Below are positions 22,707-35,960 of a stretch of 64,000 bases of DNA, piece after piece; the first letter of the stretch is position 1, and the number at the start of each line of letters is the position of its first letter. The stretch covers positions 486,361 to 550,360 of the forward strand of contig JXTC01000098.1 in NCBI GenBank assembly GCA_002914845.1, in the 5' to 3' direction. The notes below the pieces were generated by a model, which worked only from the letters and a program-made list of their open reading frames with translations, did not search any database and was not told the origin of the DNA. Both the position numbers and the translations under genes were made by a program. The DNA comes from Trema orientale (taxonomy: Eukaryota; Streptophyta; Magnoliopsida; Rosales; Cannabaceae).

Positions 22707-25700
22707 ATTAAACTGATTTGTGACATTGTATTAGGTTATCATCTATATAATGTTCAGAGACAAATGGTTTGACTACACCCTTTTTTATTTCTATATATAT
22801 CCTTTTTTTTTATGTAAGAAACACAATGAGCCTTGCTGACTGTAAGGCTCATTTGTGCTTAGCACAGTCTGAAAAAAGTAATATCATGCTTGTGATAGCT
22901 CAAGTATAAGACATTAACGGCTTGGAAATAGCCTACAAGCACAAGCATCCATCAAAAGCATATAAAATGAAATAATTACATATTAGTTTTTTTGATGCCA
23001 ACGTCGGTGTGAGACTTGAGATTAAATTTCATTTTGTTGTTGGTCCTAAGAGTAATAGTTCTTAGTATATTTTTTTATTATTCTATAAATTACAAAAGCA
23101 AATATGTAAATAGTTAAGTAAAAACAAAATACTTTTTAAGTACTAAATGTTGTGCTTTACGGATCGTGTTTTAGTTGTGTCCAAGATCGTGTGTCTGTGC
23201 TGGCCCTATAATGCTTAAAAACATGAGCTCACATAGTCCAATACCTCGTGTAGTCCTTGGTATAAATTTTTTCATGTGGTGTCATCTTACATAAATGGCA
23301 CACTAACACAATTGACATTTATAAAGATTAATCTAGTTACTAATCATGTTAAGCTATTTAGTTATTTATTTTTGTAGTTATATATTAAGAACTGTCTTCA
23401 TTCCCCACTCCCCTGGTTATCTCTTTAAGGCAAATAGGGAACCTTACAAAAACACTTTTTTCAAGATAGTAAAAATATGCTTTTCACACTGGGAAATGAT
23501 GTGGCACTTATATGGCCAACTTTCATTAAATAGTAAGAATAATTATTTTTTTTCTCAGATTGAATAGTAGGAACAAAGAAAATTCAGTGCGCCACCCACG
23601 ACAAAAATTCCAAGTTCACTTCGGTGTTTCCCTTTCTACTAATTGAAGGCTTTGCAAGAAGGAGGACCCAAGTTTTGTATCGTTTGGATTTGAACCCCTA
23701 ACCCTCATTAAAAAAAAATTTCATTTGTGAAATCCAAATAAATAGCTTCTTATAAATTATGAATATAATAAAATTTTAATATTTGCATAACTTGATTGGA
23801 TACCCTTTTATTTTGCGCCACATTATATTTTATTGTGATGTATTGTATTGTATTATTCTATTACACTATTATATTTGACTTTGCATTCTATTAAGATATT
23901 TTTTTTAAAAAAATGTTATATAAAAATTAATTTTGAAAATATCACTTTTTAAAAGTTAATTTATAAACATACCATTTTCAAAAATTATTTATAAAAATAT
24001 CACTACTAAAACTACCACTTTTTTAATTAACTTATAAAAATACCACTTTTAAACTAAAAAATTAGAATAATACCACTTTCAAAATATATTTAGAAAAATA
24101 TCACTTTTATAAGGGATAAAGTGATGTGAGAGAAAGAAAGCAATGTGAGAGAAATAGATGAGATAGAAATTAAGGACTGAAAAAATGAAGAAAATGTATA
24201 TTGTACAATACAATAATAGAGAGATTATACAATACAATGTAATACTGACCTTTTTTTCCCATATTAATGCTCACGGTATTGTATTATATTTTGATGTTAC
24301 ATTAAATAGTACAATATAAAAACATAATATTGTGTTCAATTAATATAATACAAAGTTCTTATATAAAGTACCAATTATGACCTTAAATGAAAAGAGTAGT
24401 GACCAAATAGTCTTAAGCAAAGCTTAAAGTAGATTTTCACCTTTCATTTTATTTTTAAAACAAAAGATAAAAGATAGAAAGCAAAAATGTATCCAAACCT
24501 ATTTTGATTATTCAAATATGAAAATAACTAGTTATTTTTTAGATATTTGCAAGATGGAGCAATTTATTTGTTTACTTAAATGTTTATATTTAATCTGCTA
24601 AAAAAAAAAATCTGTCAAAATAATACACAAAAAAACAGCCCAACCCAAAACCTAATCAAACGATTTTAGGTTAAATTAAAAAAGAAAAAATAAATTGCTC
24701 CAATTTGGGTCAATATAAACACGTGAAAATAAACATATTTTGTCCTCTTACTGAAAATGATAATAATAAATATTAAGACATTCAGGTTGGGCCTTGTGGT
24801 ATGTCAAAGGAAAATGAACCTGATTAAGAGTGTTTTTGACTAAAATAATATTTCTAAGAATATTTTGAAAAATGACTTTTTTTGTAGTATTACATAGGAG
24901 TTATACAATTTATGAACATTGATTGGTTAAAAAAAAAGTCATAATTTTATAGTCACAGAATACTGTGACAATACTAGAAAAATTATTTTTCAAAACACTC
25001 TTATAAAAATCATTTTAATTGGAAATACTACTACGTATCCATGTCAAATTCCCATATCAAACACCGGGCAAGCCTAGAATCCCCTGCAGTGAAAATTAGA
25101 CCCAGTATATGCTTTTAGCATATTTAAAGAGTGATCGTTATACCGCACTTTGAGTGATTAGTATTAATATTATTATAATTTGAGATTATGTGTTAATTAT
25201 TGCAGCATTTTTGTTCTTTCCTTTCATTTGGCTTAAGTAGTAAAATCAAATAAGGAGTAAATAAGGGGGAGGGGAGGTTTCCATTAAAACCCCGAAAGGA
25301 TCTACTCCTTGATCAAGTTTCTAAGGAACATCAAGCAGTATTTCATTGCTTCATTCTTCTCTTCTTTTTATTTTTTTAGTAGATTTTCTGAATTCTTTTC
25401 TTTATTCATTAGTAATTACTGCGTAAAATAAATAAAATAATAAATTCTTGGGTAGTCTACTTCTCTTCGAATGATGAATTTCCTTGCTTAATTTAATTAA
25501 AATAAATAAAATCCTTAGAATTCAAAAGGGATTTACTTGTTTATATATTTTTCCATTCAATTGCTTAGGTTCATACTTCCTCTCGATAGTTATGTTACAA
25601 CATCCTTAAAATTTATATGTCATGGATAGACCCCGTCAACCATGACATATTTGCTTTTACAGTCTATGCTTGAGAAGGAAAAGCAATAAAGAAAACCTGA

Positions 25701-25733
25701 GATATATGACATATTTGCCTATATGAAAAATAG
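22704..25733. other. AT-rich intergenic region, no gene seen
   Basis: From 23900 to 24120 there are repeated words of the type AAAAATACCACTTTTAAAA. These also occur in the repeats near 1300-1600 and 40600-41300. No frame looks coding. Confidence 0.5.
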
Positions 25734-26461
25734 ATTACAACATCAACATATAATTTAGACATTGTTAATGACATAAAAATAAAAACAATAGAATCTTATA
25801 ATCACAAATGTCTTAAAATTTCAAATACTGATAATTAATTTATGAAAGTTCATATATATATATATAAATAGTAGCAATTGACATTAATGATAATAAATTG
25901 GAATAGGAATGGATATTTATTTGTTTAAAGTTAAAAAAGATACGCTTAATTTATAGTTAGGTTTACAACATTAAAATGTATTTATCTTTACATTCAAAAA
26001 ATAAATGTATTAAAATAAGAATAATAATCAATTTATTTTGATGAGATGAGTGTAGCATTACTATTTGTTCAATTACGATATCAACATATAGTCTAGACAT
26101 TGTTAATGACAAAAGAATAAAAGTAATAAAATCTTATAATCATACCTGTCTTAAAATTCAAATGCTGACAATTAGTTTATGAAAGTTCATATATATATAT
26201 AAATAGTAGTAACTGACATTAATAATAATAAATCCTTCATATATATATATAATAGCAATTGATATTAATAATAATAAATTAGAATAGAAAGTAGTACTTG
26301 TTTATTTAAAGCTAAAGGATACGCCTAATTTATAGTTATGTTCTACGTACTACAATATTAAAGAATGTATTTATCTCAATATTTTAAAAAATAAATATAT
26401 TAAGATAAAGATAATAATCAATTTATTTTGATGAGATGAATGTATCACCAGTATTTATTTG
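25734..26461. repeat. tandem duplication, two copies of about 335 and 390 bp
   Basis: Copy 1 (25734-26070) and copy 2 (26071-26461) both start ATTAC-ATCAACATATA-like and share GACATTGTTAATGACA, GAAAGTTCATATATATAT and AATTTATTTTGATGAGATGA in the same order. Copy 2 carries an extra internal repeat of a TTCATATATATATA segment. Divergence is moderate, so it is a real old duplication. Confidence 0.85.
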
Positions 26462-26627
26462 ATAAACTAAATTTAATATAAGTTATCATCAATATCAATT
26501 AAGTACAATATTATATAATATATATGTATATATTATGATCATTCATAGCATGAAAAATAATAATAGAATCAATCATAATATGAAAAAATATATTTTTTGT
26601 ACTTTCTCTCTACTTCAGGCTTAATAT

Positions 26628-26672
26628 GTATATATAGATATAGATATAGATATATAGATAGATAGATATATC
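26628..26672. repeat. GATA/TATAGA microsatellite
   Basis: Interrupted TATAGA and GATA units upstream of the PDCD2-type gene. Confidence 0.8.
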
Positions 26673-26799
26673 CGTATTTATGTATATATTTTACAAATAC
26701 AAATACATGTGTATACATTTATAGCTCTAGATTTAATTGTTAAAACAAAAAGTAGTGTCAATGTAAATATGTTATAAAAAAAAGGGTATTTATGTACTT

Positions 26800-26934
26800 T
26801 TGCCGCCATCGTAGGGACGGAAACGACGACGTCAAATGAGAAGGCTGAAAGCCCGAAACGCATAGCCTTGGTCAAAGAGTTGTGTCATCAGGCATTCCCT
26901 TTCTTGTTCTCAGTTCTCTCTCTCTCTATCCCTA

Positions 26935-26966
<32 letters not shown>

Positions 26967-27913
26967 CATTTTCTGTAACACTCACAGACGCAGACTCACT
27001 GGTATGTAAAAACTCAACTCTCACTTTGTATTTTCCCATTTGGTTTTCGATTTTTGTACTGCCCCATCTGGTTTTTCATACGTTTCTGCTGAGCTTTTTT
27101 GCTCTTTCAGTCTGTGTTGAGGATTCTTTTGTGGGTTTTGTTTCATTAAATTAATTGGTTCTAAATTATAATATTTTCTTTATTAGTTTTTCCGTTTAAA
27201 GTATTGCGCTTTCTGGGTTCTCTTGTTTTACTTGAGGAATTTAGCTTTGTTCTAGGCTGGTGTTCTTTCATTGTTGCCCTCTTAATAAGTTCTGTCAGTT
27301 ACTTTTGCGCATTGAACTATATACATATGTACATATATTGTTAGTAAAGGAACATTTTATGAACCAGCCTTGCCCATGAGGAAAGAAAATTTAGTTGATA
27401 AATGGTCTGGTTAGAGTGGCAGTTGTTACATCCCACTCTAGTTTCTTAAGCGTTTTTTCAAGTCATATTGGCATTTTGTTTATTCTGTATACCTTTGGGA
27501 AAACAATCTTCGCTAATATTATTCTTGATGAAATAATGAAATACAAAGCACGTACCTCATACTAGTATTAATACAGAACTCTTGCTTGCTCTCACATTGT
27601 TTTTCGCTTGAATGTGACAACAAAAAATTGGACATGTTCATAGTAAAAAAAATGCGAACATTTTGAGCTCAACTAGCCCTTAAATTTTCTTAACTTGTGT
27701 TTGTGTAAGAACGGAGAAGGGAAAGAGTGATCTCACTCGCAAGTTACAAGTCGACTCGCATAATTAGTTAGTTCATAGATTTTTTATTTATTTTGGGGGG
27801 ACAAAATTAGTCGTAGCCAAACATAAGTTGAAATTGATACCTTGTGCAACTATCTGACTAGGTGCTAATTTTTCTTTGTTAAAGATTTGGCTTCAATTGG
27901 CAATCGAGAGTAA
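26800..27913 (+). promoter_or_regulatory. promoter and leader of the PDCD2-type gene
   Basis: The GC content rises near 26805, with an ACGACGTCA element (bZIP/C-box-like) at about 26827. A CT microsatellite (26914-26959) follows, as is common in plant leaders. A likely leader intron starts at the ACTG|GTATGTAA donor (about 27000) and ends at a pyrimidine-rich acceptor TTTCTTTGTTAAAG near 27884, about 30 bases before the ATG. The transcription start is not resolved. Confidence 0.5.
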
Positions 27914-30900
27914 ATGGCAGGTAGTATGAGGGGTGATTCAATAGAAGAGTTCAAGGGTCTTCGTATTACCTCCTTGGATGATGAAGAGGAAGAAGAAGAG
28001 GACATCGTTATTGAAGAAGAAGATGATGATGATGATGAAGAAATTGATGATGTAGTTTTGGGTTTTGTGAAAAAGCCTAAGAACCCTCATTCCCTTCTGC
28101 AACATTTTTTTCCTTCCAAGGCTGGAGGTGTACCTGTATGTTATCATAACAAAAATATTTTATTCAGTATTCACCCGTTAGCATTAACATAGTTGTTTAT
28201 TTTGTTGTAACAAGTTTATATACATATATATATAGGTTGCCAATCCAGTAGGTATTTTTTTTTTTTTTTACCTATGTGTAGGTATTTTTTTTTAGCCGTT
28301 GGATCATCATCTAATGGTGATCCAACGGCTATAATCAAGTACATAAAAAGATGTGCATTATTAATGCTATTTCTCTCTCTTACTTTTTATAATAAAAAAA
28401 TGTGCAAAAAAATTTTTCATTGGCCCAATTGATACCTATGCATAGGTAAAAAAAAAAAAATACCTACTGGATTGGTGCCCATATATATATATATATATTT
28501 GTTAATTAAGAGTGCTATTCGTGTGATGTAGGCTTGGTTGGATCCTATAAATTTACCTTCGGGGAGATCTTTTCTTTGTGATGTATGTGGAGAACCTTTG
28601 CAGTTCATGCTGCAGGTATTTGAATTAAGTTTCCTTTCTAGTATACTTTACTTCTTCAAGTTGTTTCTTTTCATGAACCTTACTTGAGTTTATTAATCAA
28701 GGGAGCTCTATTTTCGTTAGGTTTATGCTCCAGAGGACGTGGAATACGCATTTCATAGGACGATATTCGTGTTTATTTGTACATCAATGGCTTGTCTTCG
28801 CCAAGACCAACATGAGCAATGGAAGCGTCATCCTGATAGGCCTTTTAGGAGGTATTGCTTGCTCATCCATTCAACTATACTGGTATTCTTATTCTTATAT
28901 ATACAGTAGTTAGTGATGTTGATTATGTATGGGTTTTCAAGTGTGAAGGTTTTCCGTTGCCAATTGCCACGTGATAATCCTTTCTACTCGAGTGAGCCCC
29001 CAAAAGAAGATGACAAGCCTTCTGGAGCTGGAGGTAGATACAGTTGTTTACCTTATTTCTGCGGTTACTGAATACTGACCAGCGACCACCACAAAATAGT
29101 TATTTTTGGAACATATATTGATGCGGCATCTACCTGAGTTGTACTTCAGTACTAGATTTTATTAATACTTTTTTAAGGTTTCCTTAAAATTGATGCCAAG
29201 GGCCTAAAGTTTGGTTATATATGTTTGGGTACCAATCCAGTAGGTATTTTTTTTAACCTATGTATAGGTATTATTTTGCCTAATTAAAATTTATCACGCA
29301 CGTTTTTTCATTGTAAAAGGTAAAGAGAGAAAAATATTAAATAATATGTATTTATTGTTATCATGTTTTTTTCCAACTGTTCAAATTATGGTAGCTCTTA
29401 GATGGACCAACCAATGGCTGAAAAAACAATACGTATTGATAGGTGAAAAAAAAAAACCTACTGGATTGTGGCCCCATATGTTTTATGCTTTTTAGTTTAT
29501 TGTTTTTTCTTTTCTGAATAAAACTTTTATAATTATTCTTTTTTTCTTCTGTCATTTGAAATTATCTTGACTATTGGTGATAATTGCATCTCTAGTTTCA
29601 CTTTGTACTTGGTGTGGTTCGTGGAAAGGAATTAAACAGTGCTCTAGTTGCAGAAAAGTTCTGTATTGTTCAGAGAAACATCGGGTAAATGGACTCACTA
29701 ATTTCTTCGGACATCCTTTATAGAAACAAGAGACAGATTAAAAATGTCCATTCCTGTTATCTGTGCATAACCAAGATCTTTCTGGATATTCACAGGTCAA
29801 GCATTCTCAATTAGGTCATGACTATGATTGTCAACGTGTGCGTATTGCTTCTAATTCAACTGATAGTGGCCTTAGTAACAGCAGAACCATGTCTGTTGAG
29901 CTAGAAAAAGGTTGGTGAATACATGGTTTAATGGCTAATTTGTATGTGTACAGCACAGAAGTCAGAAGATATTCAATCTAACTTGTCCTCTACTCTCAGG
30001 CTTGGCAAGGTTTATGGCTTTATTTATGGAGTAGGATTGTTTATTATTTTGCCTCTGATACTCGTGCATTTCTTTGCAAGCAGTTGCGTGCACCAATTTA
30101 TGGCCAGAACTCAAAATTATACAGGAGGATGAAAGTGCATTTAACACACAAATGTCTGAGGATAATGAGTGTGCTAATTCTTTGGTCTCTAGGAACCGAA
30201 CCGATGACACAATTATGTCATTGATGAAGGAATTTGAAGTGGGAAATACTCGTTTAATTTTGTTTTATTTTTTTGCTGGACAGAGTCCATCTCTACCTTC
30301 TCTTATCTGCTTCCCTTTTTTGTTGGTCAATGGGCAGGGTGATGATGAGAGAAAGAGTTGGGCCTCGTTTGAACAGCGCGTAGCCTTGGCTCCAGAACAA
30401 GTTTTAAGGTGATTTATATTCTTCATTAAAAAAGCAAATTTTAAAATTTGTAAAGTTGTTAAAGGGTTTGTGATTACAACAGTCCACCGCATACTATGAT
30501 GAGATAAAAATTCCGAAATCTTTCTAGAGGACCTGTTTATTACTGCGAACTTTTTTGAGGACCTCAAATACTTTTCCCTTGTGCAAGTGTTCTTAGATGT
30601 TCTATATGCTATTTAATGGGTAAAAAGAAAGACGAAAAACTACTCAAATGTTTCCGTATTTTCATTCTCTACTTCTATACATAACAGGTATTGCAGAACT
30701 CCTGGTGCAAAACCACTGTGGCCCATGTCAAGCGGCCGACCATCTAAGGCTGACATTCCTAAATGCAGCTACTGCAGTGGACCTCTGCGTTTTGAATTCC
30801 AGGTATACAGATATTGATGTTTATAAATTGCTTTTAGTGTCTCAATTAGATTAGTGACCACATATTTTATCTTCAGTCTGAGTTTCATGGAAAATTTTGG

Positions 30901-31079
30901 GAAATGAATCATGTTATCATGGGTGGTTTCAGATCTTGCCTCAGTTACTCTATTACTTCCGTGTGCGGAATGATGCGGACTCGCTGGATTGGGCAACGAT
31001 TGCTGTCTATACCTGCGAAGCCTCTTGTGACTCTACTGTGGCTTACAAAGAAGAATATGCTTGGGTTCAGCTCTCTTAG
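27914..31079 (+). CDS. PDCD2: PDCD2-family protein with MYND zinc finger
   Basis: Ten exons: 27914-28135, 28532-28615, 28721-28851, 28942-29033, 29596-29684, 29796-29910, 30081-30238, 30338-30408, 30688-30802 and 30933-31079. All have GT-AG introns and joined phases, and they total 1224 bp (407 aa). The N terminus has a long Glu/Asp run (about residues 24-48). Exons 2-4 give the PDCD2 N-terminal cysteine pair (CDVCGEPL) and FRCQLPRDNPFY. Exons 5-6 encode a MYND finger (CTWCGSW, CSSCRKVLYCSEKH, HSQLGHDYDC). Exons 9-10 give the PDCD2 C-terminal domain with CRTPGAKPLWP, IPKCSYCSGPLRFEFQ, LPQLLYYF and the closing EYAWVQLS. Relatives are nuclear/cytosolic and linked to ribosomal-protein chaperoning in yeast and animals. 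The plant role is inferred. MITEs sit in introns 1 and 4. The gene looks intact. Confidence 0.93.
28235..28480. mobile_element. MITE family A, copy 6, in intron 1 of the PDCD2 gene
   Basis: The cleanest copy: left GGTTGCCAATCCAGTAGGTA, right TACCTACTGGATTGGTGCCC, with T and A runs next to the ends. The centre holds a hairpin, GCCGTTGGATCA pairing with TGATCCAACGGC. TA repeats flank it. It does not touch the splice sites. Confidence 0.85.
29227..29475. mobile_element. MITE family A, copy 7, in intron 4 of the PDCD2 gene
   Basis: Left GGGTACCAATCCAGTAGGTA, right CCTACTGGATTGTGGCCCC, 249 bp. Internal 'taattaaaatttatcacgca' matches other copies. Flanked by ATATAT and CATATG. Confidence 0.8.
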
Positions 31080-34000
31080 CGAGGGAAGAAAATGAACTTG
31101 ACTAAAGCGACACTCATGTTCTGCCTTTTTTGGAGAACACACAAAATTTTGCTACATTTATTTTGTTTTGAATCTTCAGTGTGTTTTTTGAAAGAGAAAC
31201 CTCATTATTGTCTAATATCAAATCGATAAATGTTTCTGGCGACATCTTAAAAATCATTTATCTTTATTTCTACAGCAATGTATCAATCTGTGGGTCAAAA
31301 TCACAGATTAATCCTTATTAATTCTGTGATTAGAAAATATAGAAAAAAAAATGCATTTTTTGATCTCTTACACAAACGTATTAATTTAGGTTTAGGCCTA
31401 TATAAATAGGTGAGTTCTCGATACTATTTTTGTTTTTCTCCACTGATGAGTATCTTAAAGAAGTTAAAAATGACCTACAACAGTGGATTAATTTGATTTA
31501 TTTCCATTTTAATAGTAATTCTAATTCATAAAAGGAAACTAATTTACTTCTATCTTGATTCAAATTCATGCATGTTTTCGGAATATTTTAATTTTTTATA
31601 AAAAATATACCATTTAAATTTAAGGAAAATTTTAATCTTTTTCTTCTTATACTTTATTTTAGCTTAATTTTTTTAATTTGAAATAAAAAAAAAATTATTA
31701 TAAAATTTATACATAAACTGGCCTATTACTTCTTTTAAGTAAGTTTAGAACGTGATTTTGTAACATTTTAATTTTGAAAAATTTAAATACCTATATTGTG
31801 ATTTTTAATTTTTTAATAAAATTTAATTATCCAATTTTTTTACATTTTTATTGGTATTTTAAATTTAACTTCTTTTAATATGAATTAAATATAATTTTTA
31901 TGGCCTTTAATGTAGGATCTTGATAATTTTTTTTTTATATATTAACGTTCAAAAAGAAGTTTATTACTTTTTTATATTAAATTTTCTTTCTTTTGAATTA
32001 AATTAGTAACTAAAATTAATGAGAATTATCCTTTAAAACAATTAAGGGGAATTAGAATATTGAGTATATTGATGGAATATGATTAAAAAATATGAAAACT
32101 CAGGTGCTCTCGAGCCTTGAGAAGCTATGATGGGCCACCGGTTTAGCAGGCGTGAGCTGTTCAATGCCGTTACTGTTGCCACTCCCTTTGGTATTGGCCA
32201 GTACTGTTGCATAAGAATTAAAATAATAAAAGTGATTTTATTGCTGTTTACTCTCCTCGCACACAATTTTAGTAAGTTATAATTATTCTTAAAATCAACT
32301 TAATGAAATTCCACTAAAGGACAAATTTTATAGCAAAATCCCTATTACAACCCAAATTGCACACTACACCCTTTTAGTATGGGTTTTAAATGACTGCCAA
32401 TCAGACTGAATAAACACATCTCAAATCCAATTTAGAAGATTTGAAAACAAATTCAGGCTTCAGGGAAAAATTCTAAAATTGAACTCAAATTTTTTACTCA
32501 ACCACGACTCAATATAGAATAGAACTTGGACGAGAGAAGTCATGATGGGATAGAAGAAGAAGACGAAGTTAAAGAACGTGAGAAAGAAAACAATATATAT
32601 ATAGGAATTCGAAATCTTACTCCATGTTCATCCTTTAAGAATATACATAGAACATTAGTGGCATTGATAAATAAATATATGGACCTTGAAGGATCATTTT
32701 ATCGAATTTAACTCAAAGGTATAATTTGTCTTTCCTATTTTTGATATATTCATCAATTCATCAAATGAACTTCGCGATTATTTTGGAATTAGAAAAAAGT
32801 TACAGGAATGTGGCTTTGGGGGGGTTAAGTAGATGATAGTTTTGGAACTAGGAGAGATAGGGTAGGAATGAAAATATAAAATTTTTTAAATAAAGATAAA
32901 GTTCACTTCTAAAAATTAAGTAAGAAGAGTAGACAAGGGTGTTTTAATAGAGCCACCCAAATAATAACTATGTGGTAAATTAATAATTTAAAATGAAACT
33001 TTTTTTCCGATTCCAATTTACAATAAAACCTAAAAAATCTTTTTTTTTTTTAAAAAGACAAAACAAAATCAAATCAATAATGTCGGTAAACTAGGGTTAC
33101 ATTAGTTTTTTGATCTACCACAACAGTATTAGGTATGACTTGATAATTAAAAGTCAAATCAATTATAGTTAAAAGATGTGACCGAAACTTAATTATGGTT
33201 AAACTAATTAATTTATTTTAATCAATAAAACTAATTTTCTCTCGAGTTTTTTTTACCTATGGTTCTTTTCACAGCACTTCACATTCCAGAAGCTTCTCTT
33301 TTAACGTATCAAATAATTACTTGGCACAACACAGATTTGGTACTTGGCATATATATCCACAAGGGACGTACAATGTTGGCAATATAGAACCAACATCTCC
33401 CAATCATGTGACAATGAACACATCACTTCCCAAAACTCAGGTGTCCAAACTCGGCAAAGACAAAAAGCAGTACTACCTTTTACCATTATAGTCTTATCTA
33501 GCTCAGATCCGCTGGTTTTTAATCTTCACAATCCCATTATTAAACCACAAATTCTCAACACAATTAATTCTAATTGAATTCTGGGAAACTATAGTTCTAG
33601 CAGACATTTCATCGAACAAATTCCACGCAACATTTTTTCAGAACCGAAAAAAAGAAAAAAAGAAAAGAGATCGTAGTGTCTTAGAAAAACAATCGCCACC
33701 CAAACTCAGACTAAGGCCACGTTTACTAATTCATTAAAGGAAGGAGTGGAAAGGTAATGGAAAGAAAAGGGAAAAGAAGGAATTAGAAATAATGAGTAAA
33801 AAGGCTTAAGATTCTTTTTTATGTGTAACTAATTGGTATGTAAACACAATGTTTCTTTTACTCTTCATTACGGATTAGTACATGTGCTCTAAACGTTATT
33901 TGGAACATATGAGGGAACTTTCAAACCACAAATTCAGATGCTAATAAAGAGTATCCAAATTAGGATCCATTTTTGCCCCAAACAATATGTCATTGTCCTT

Positions 34001-34839
34001 CCTAGCTGCTGTAGTCAATGGTATCCGCTTTCTCGAACCACGAATATTGGCCTTTGTTCTTTACTTGTTTAGTGGGCGTCTGGAATCGTCTGGTTTGCAA
34101 GTAACAGAATTTTACCAGTTGAGATAACTGCTACAAGTAATTTCGTGTGGCTGTTCATTCAGTAAAACACAGGAAAATGTTAATAATAAAACATACAAAC
34201 AATGTCTCTCACTTATCAAAAGATAATTAGTTCACTGTTTCTTTTAATGTTTCAACGAAATATATTGACACAAATCTCGGTCTAGCTTTTTCTACTCTCA
34301 CCATGAGATTGCTAATGAATAAAGAAAAAAACACACCGTTAATTTGCGACAAATTTTATGAACGAAGTTTGCTAAAACGAAAATAGTCAAATTAGTAATA
34401 GATAAAATGAGTTTCTTTCTTAATTAAACAAAAGCATTTTATTAATGGATGTTAAATGAACTTCCAAAGAATATTCCATGGGCTTGAGCAAAATGTTCTT
34501 CTAGAAAGTGAAAATGACAAAAAAGCCAAAACTTTAATTGAGATTCACAAATATTATGGGGAGTAATTCTTTTTTTTTTTTGTTCTTTTTTTTTTTTGAA
34601 AGAACAAAAACAAAAAAAAAACAAAAAAAAACAAAACAAAAAAAGAGTTCATCCATATATACCTTGAATTTGTATTGCCTCTCGTCACAATATCCTTGAG
34701 CGAAATGAAACTCGGGAGTATAAGCAATTGTTTGAAACTTTTCATAGTCACGGACATTGAAAAATTTGTCTTTTATGCGTCCTTTGTGAAAGTAAAGGAG
34801 GTCACCATGAGATGAGGATGATGCAACATTATTATTTTA
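31080..34839. other. AT-rich intergenic region, no gene seen
   Basis: The first about 150 bases are probably the PDCD2-gene 3' untranslated region. A GC-richer patch at about 32100-32215 has no recognisable frame. Long A/T runs occur at 33040-33053 and 34569-34640. Weak similarity of 32925-32970 to the terminus of the element at 50701-51479 suggests an old relic. Confidence 0.45.
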
Positions 34840-35960
34840 TTAATGTCCCATAACTTGACTAACTTGTAGGCTGAAAGAAGTGTCCACACAATCTTGCACC
34901 ACGGCCACTGGTGACAGAAAACAGTTTAGTCCAAGATTTCCAGTCACCATACCTTCACAGTACCCATATATCAATGCTATAAGATTCAACATTAGAAGGA
35001 CCTCATACATAAAGAGAACCCCCCAAAACTCCAATTGTTAAATATAAATGATATGGCGAAGGTATTGGAACAGAATGATAGTCAAACTGCTCATTACCCA
35101 AGTCAAAAGAAATTATCCAACGTGTAGAACTTTCATCAACGAATAGCCAATGAAGAACTCCATTAAGATAGGCGGGGGAGTCCAGCAGAAAGGCTGAGAA
35201 TGGAACACTACCAACACTTCTCCACAAACCTATCCCAAGTGTATGTGTATCTCTGCTTCTATGGTTATATCATCATATATATACCTTGGACAGCGAGGAA
35301 CAGGATCCAACGAGTACCGTATAGACGTTGTAATCAACTTACATTGATTTAACTTTAAAACGAAACCCAACCCAAAAACTCTAGAACCCCTGACTTCGTA
35401 ACCCACGAATCTAGAAAACATGACATCTGGATTACAAGGCTTTGAGAAAAAAGATATATAAACTCTTCTGTGGCTAGATTGCAAACAACAACAGGGTCAT
35501 GGCGCAGTGGTCCTTTCAAGCAAAGTAAACCATTACATGAGTTCACAATGCTATAATCTTGTACGTTGCTCACCTTGGAATAATTTTCGAGACTGTTGAG
35601 TGAGTGTAATTTGGACATTGCACAGTGGGAACTTTTGCTTAGTATCAAGGTTGATCCTGTAAGCACGACAATAAGAATTACACTCCTCACCAGAAAATTC
35701 ACACTACCAGCAATACTGTAAATTAAGACCACGACCATCTTTAGGTTCAATTGAGTAGCAATCAACGTCTACAATCAAAAGAGAGGGTATTTTCTTGCCC
35801 CAAGAGCAACTCAGCAACTTTAGGGTCCGAAATCAGGTCCGAAATCAAATCAAGTCATGCCGAGTTTTGCATACGCACTTGCGTGTTACAATGCTCTATT
35901 CTGAGAGTCTCAATAGAATATCGACTAAGATGTGCAATGGAATATCTATTATGGATGAAC
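34840..35960 (-). pseudogene. F-box/FBA-type gene, frameshifted relic
   Basis: Read on the minus strand, pieces appear in family order but in different frames: a KCVCKTRHDLI-like F-box helix (about 35855-35890), PKVAELLLGQ, then SIVNSCNGLLCLKGP and PVVVCNLATEEF. An F-box-associated stretch follows: GYEVRGSRVFGLGFV, FSAFLLDSPAYLNGVLHWLF and STRWIISFDLGNEQF. Then LPSPYHLYLTIGVLGGSL-like sequence and a C-terminal remnant follow. At least three frame changes and several stops break it. A local duplication of GGTCCGAAATCA at about 35822-35845 disrupts the F-box itself. F-box proteins of this type recruit targets to SCF ubiquitin ligases. This copy cannot encode one. Sequencing error is a less likely explanation. 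Confidence 0.72.

Noticed and set aside
23685-23712. tRNA-like T-arm word (GGATTTGAACCCC)
   Set aside because: No acceptor stem, D-arm or anticodon arm can be built around it.
32095-32215. GC-richer patch that might be an organelle insertion
   Set aside because: I could not match it to any organelle gene by eye. A search would be needed, so no call is made.
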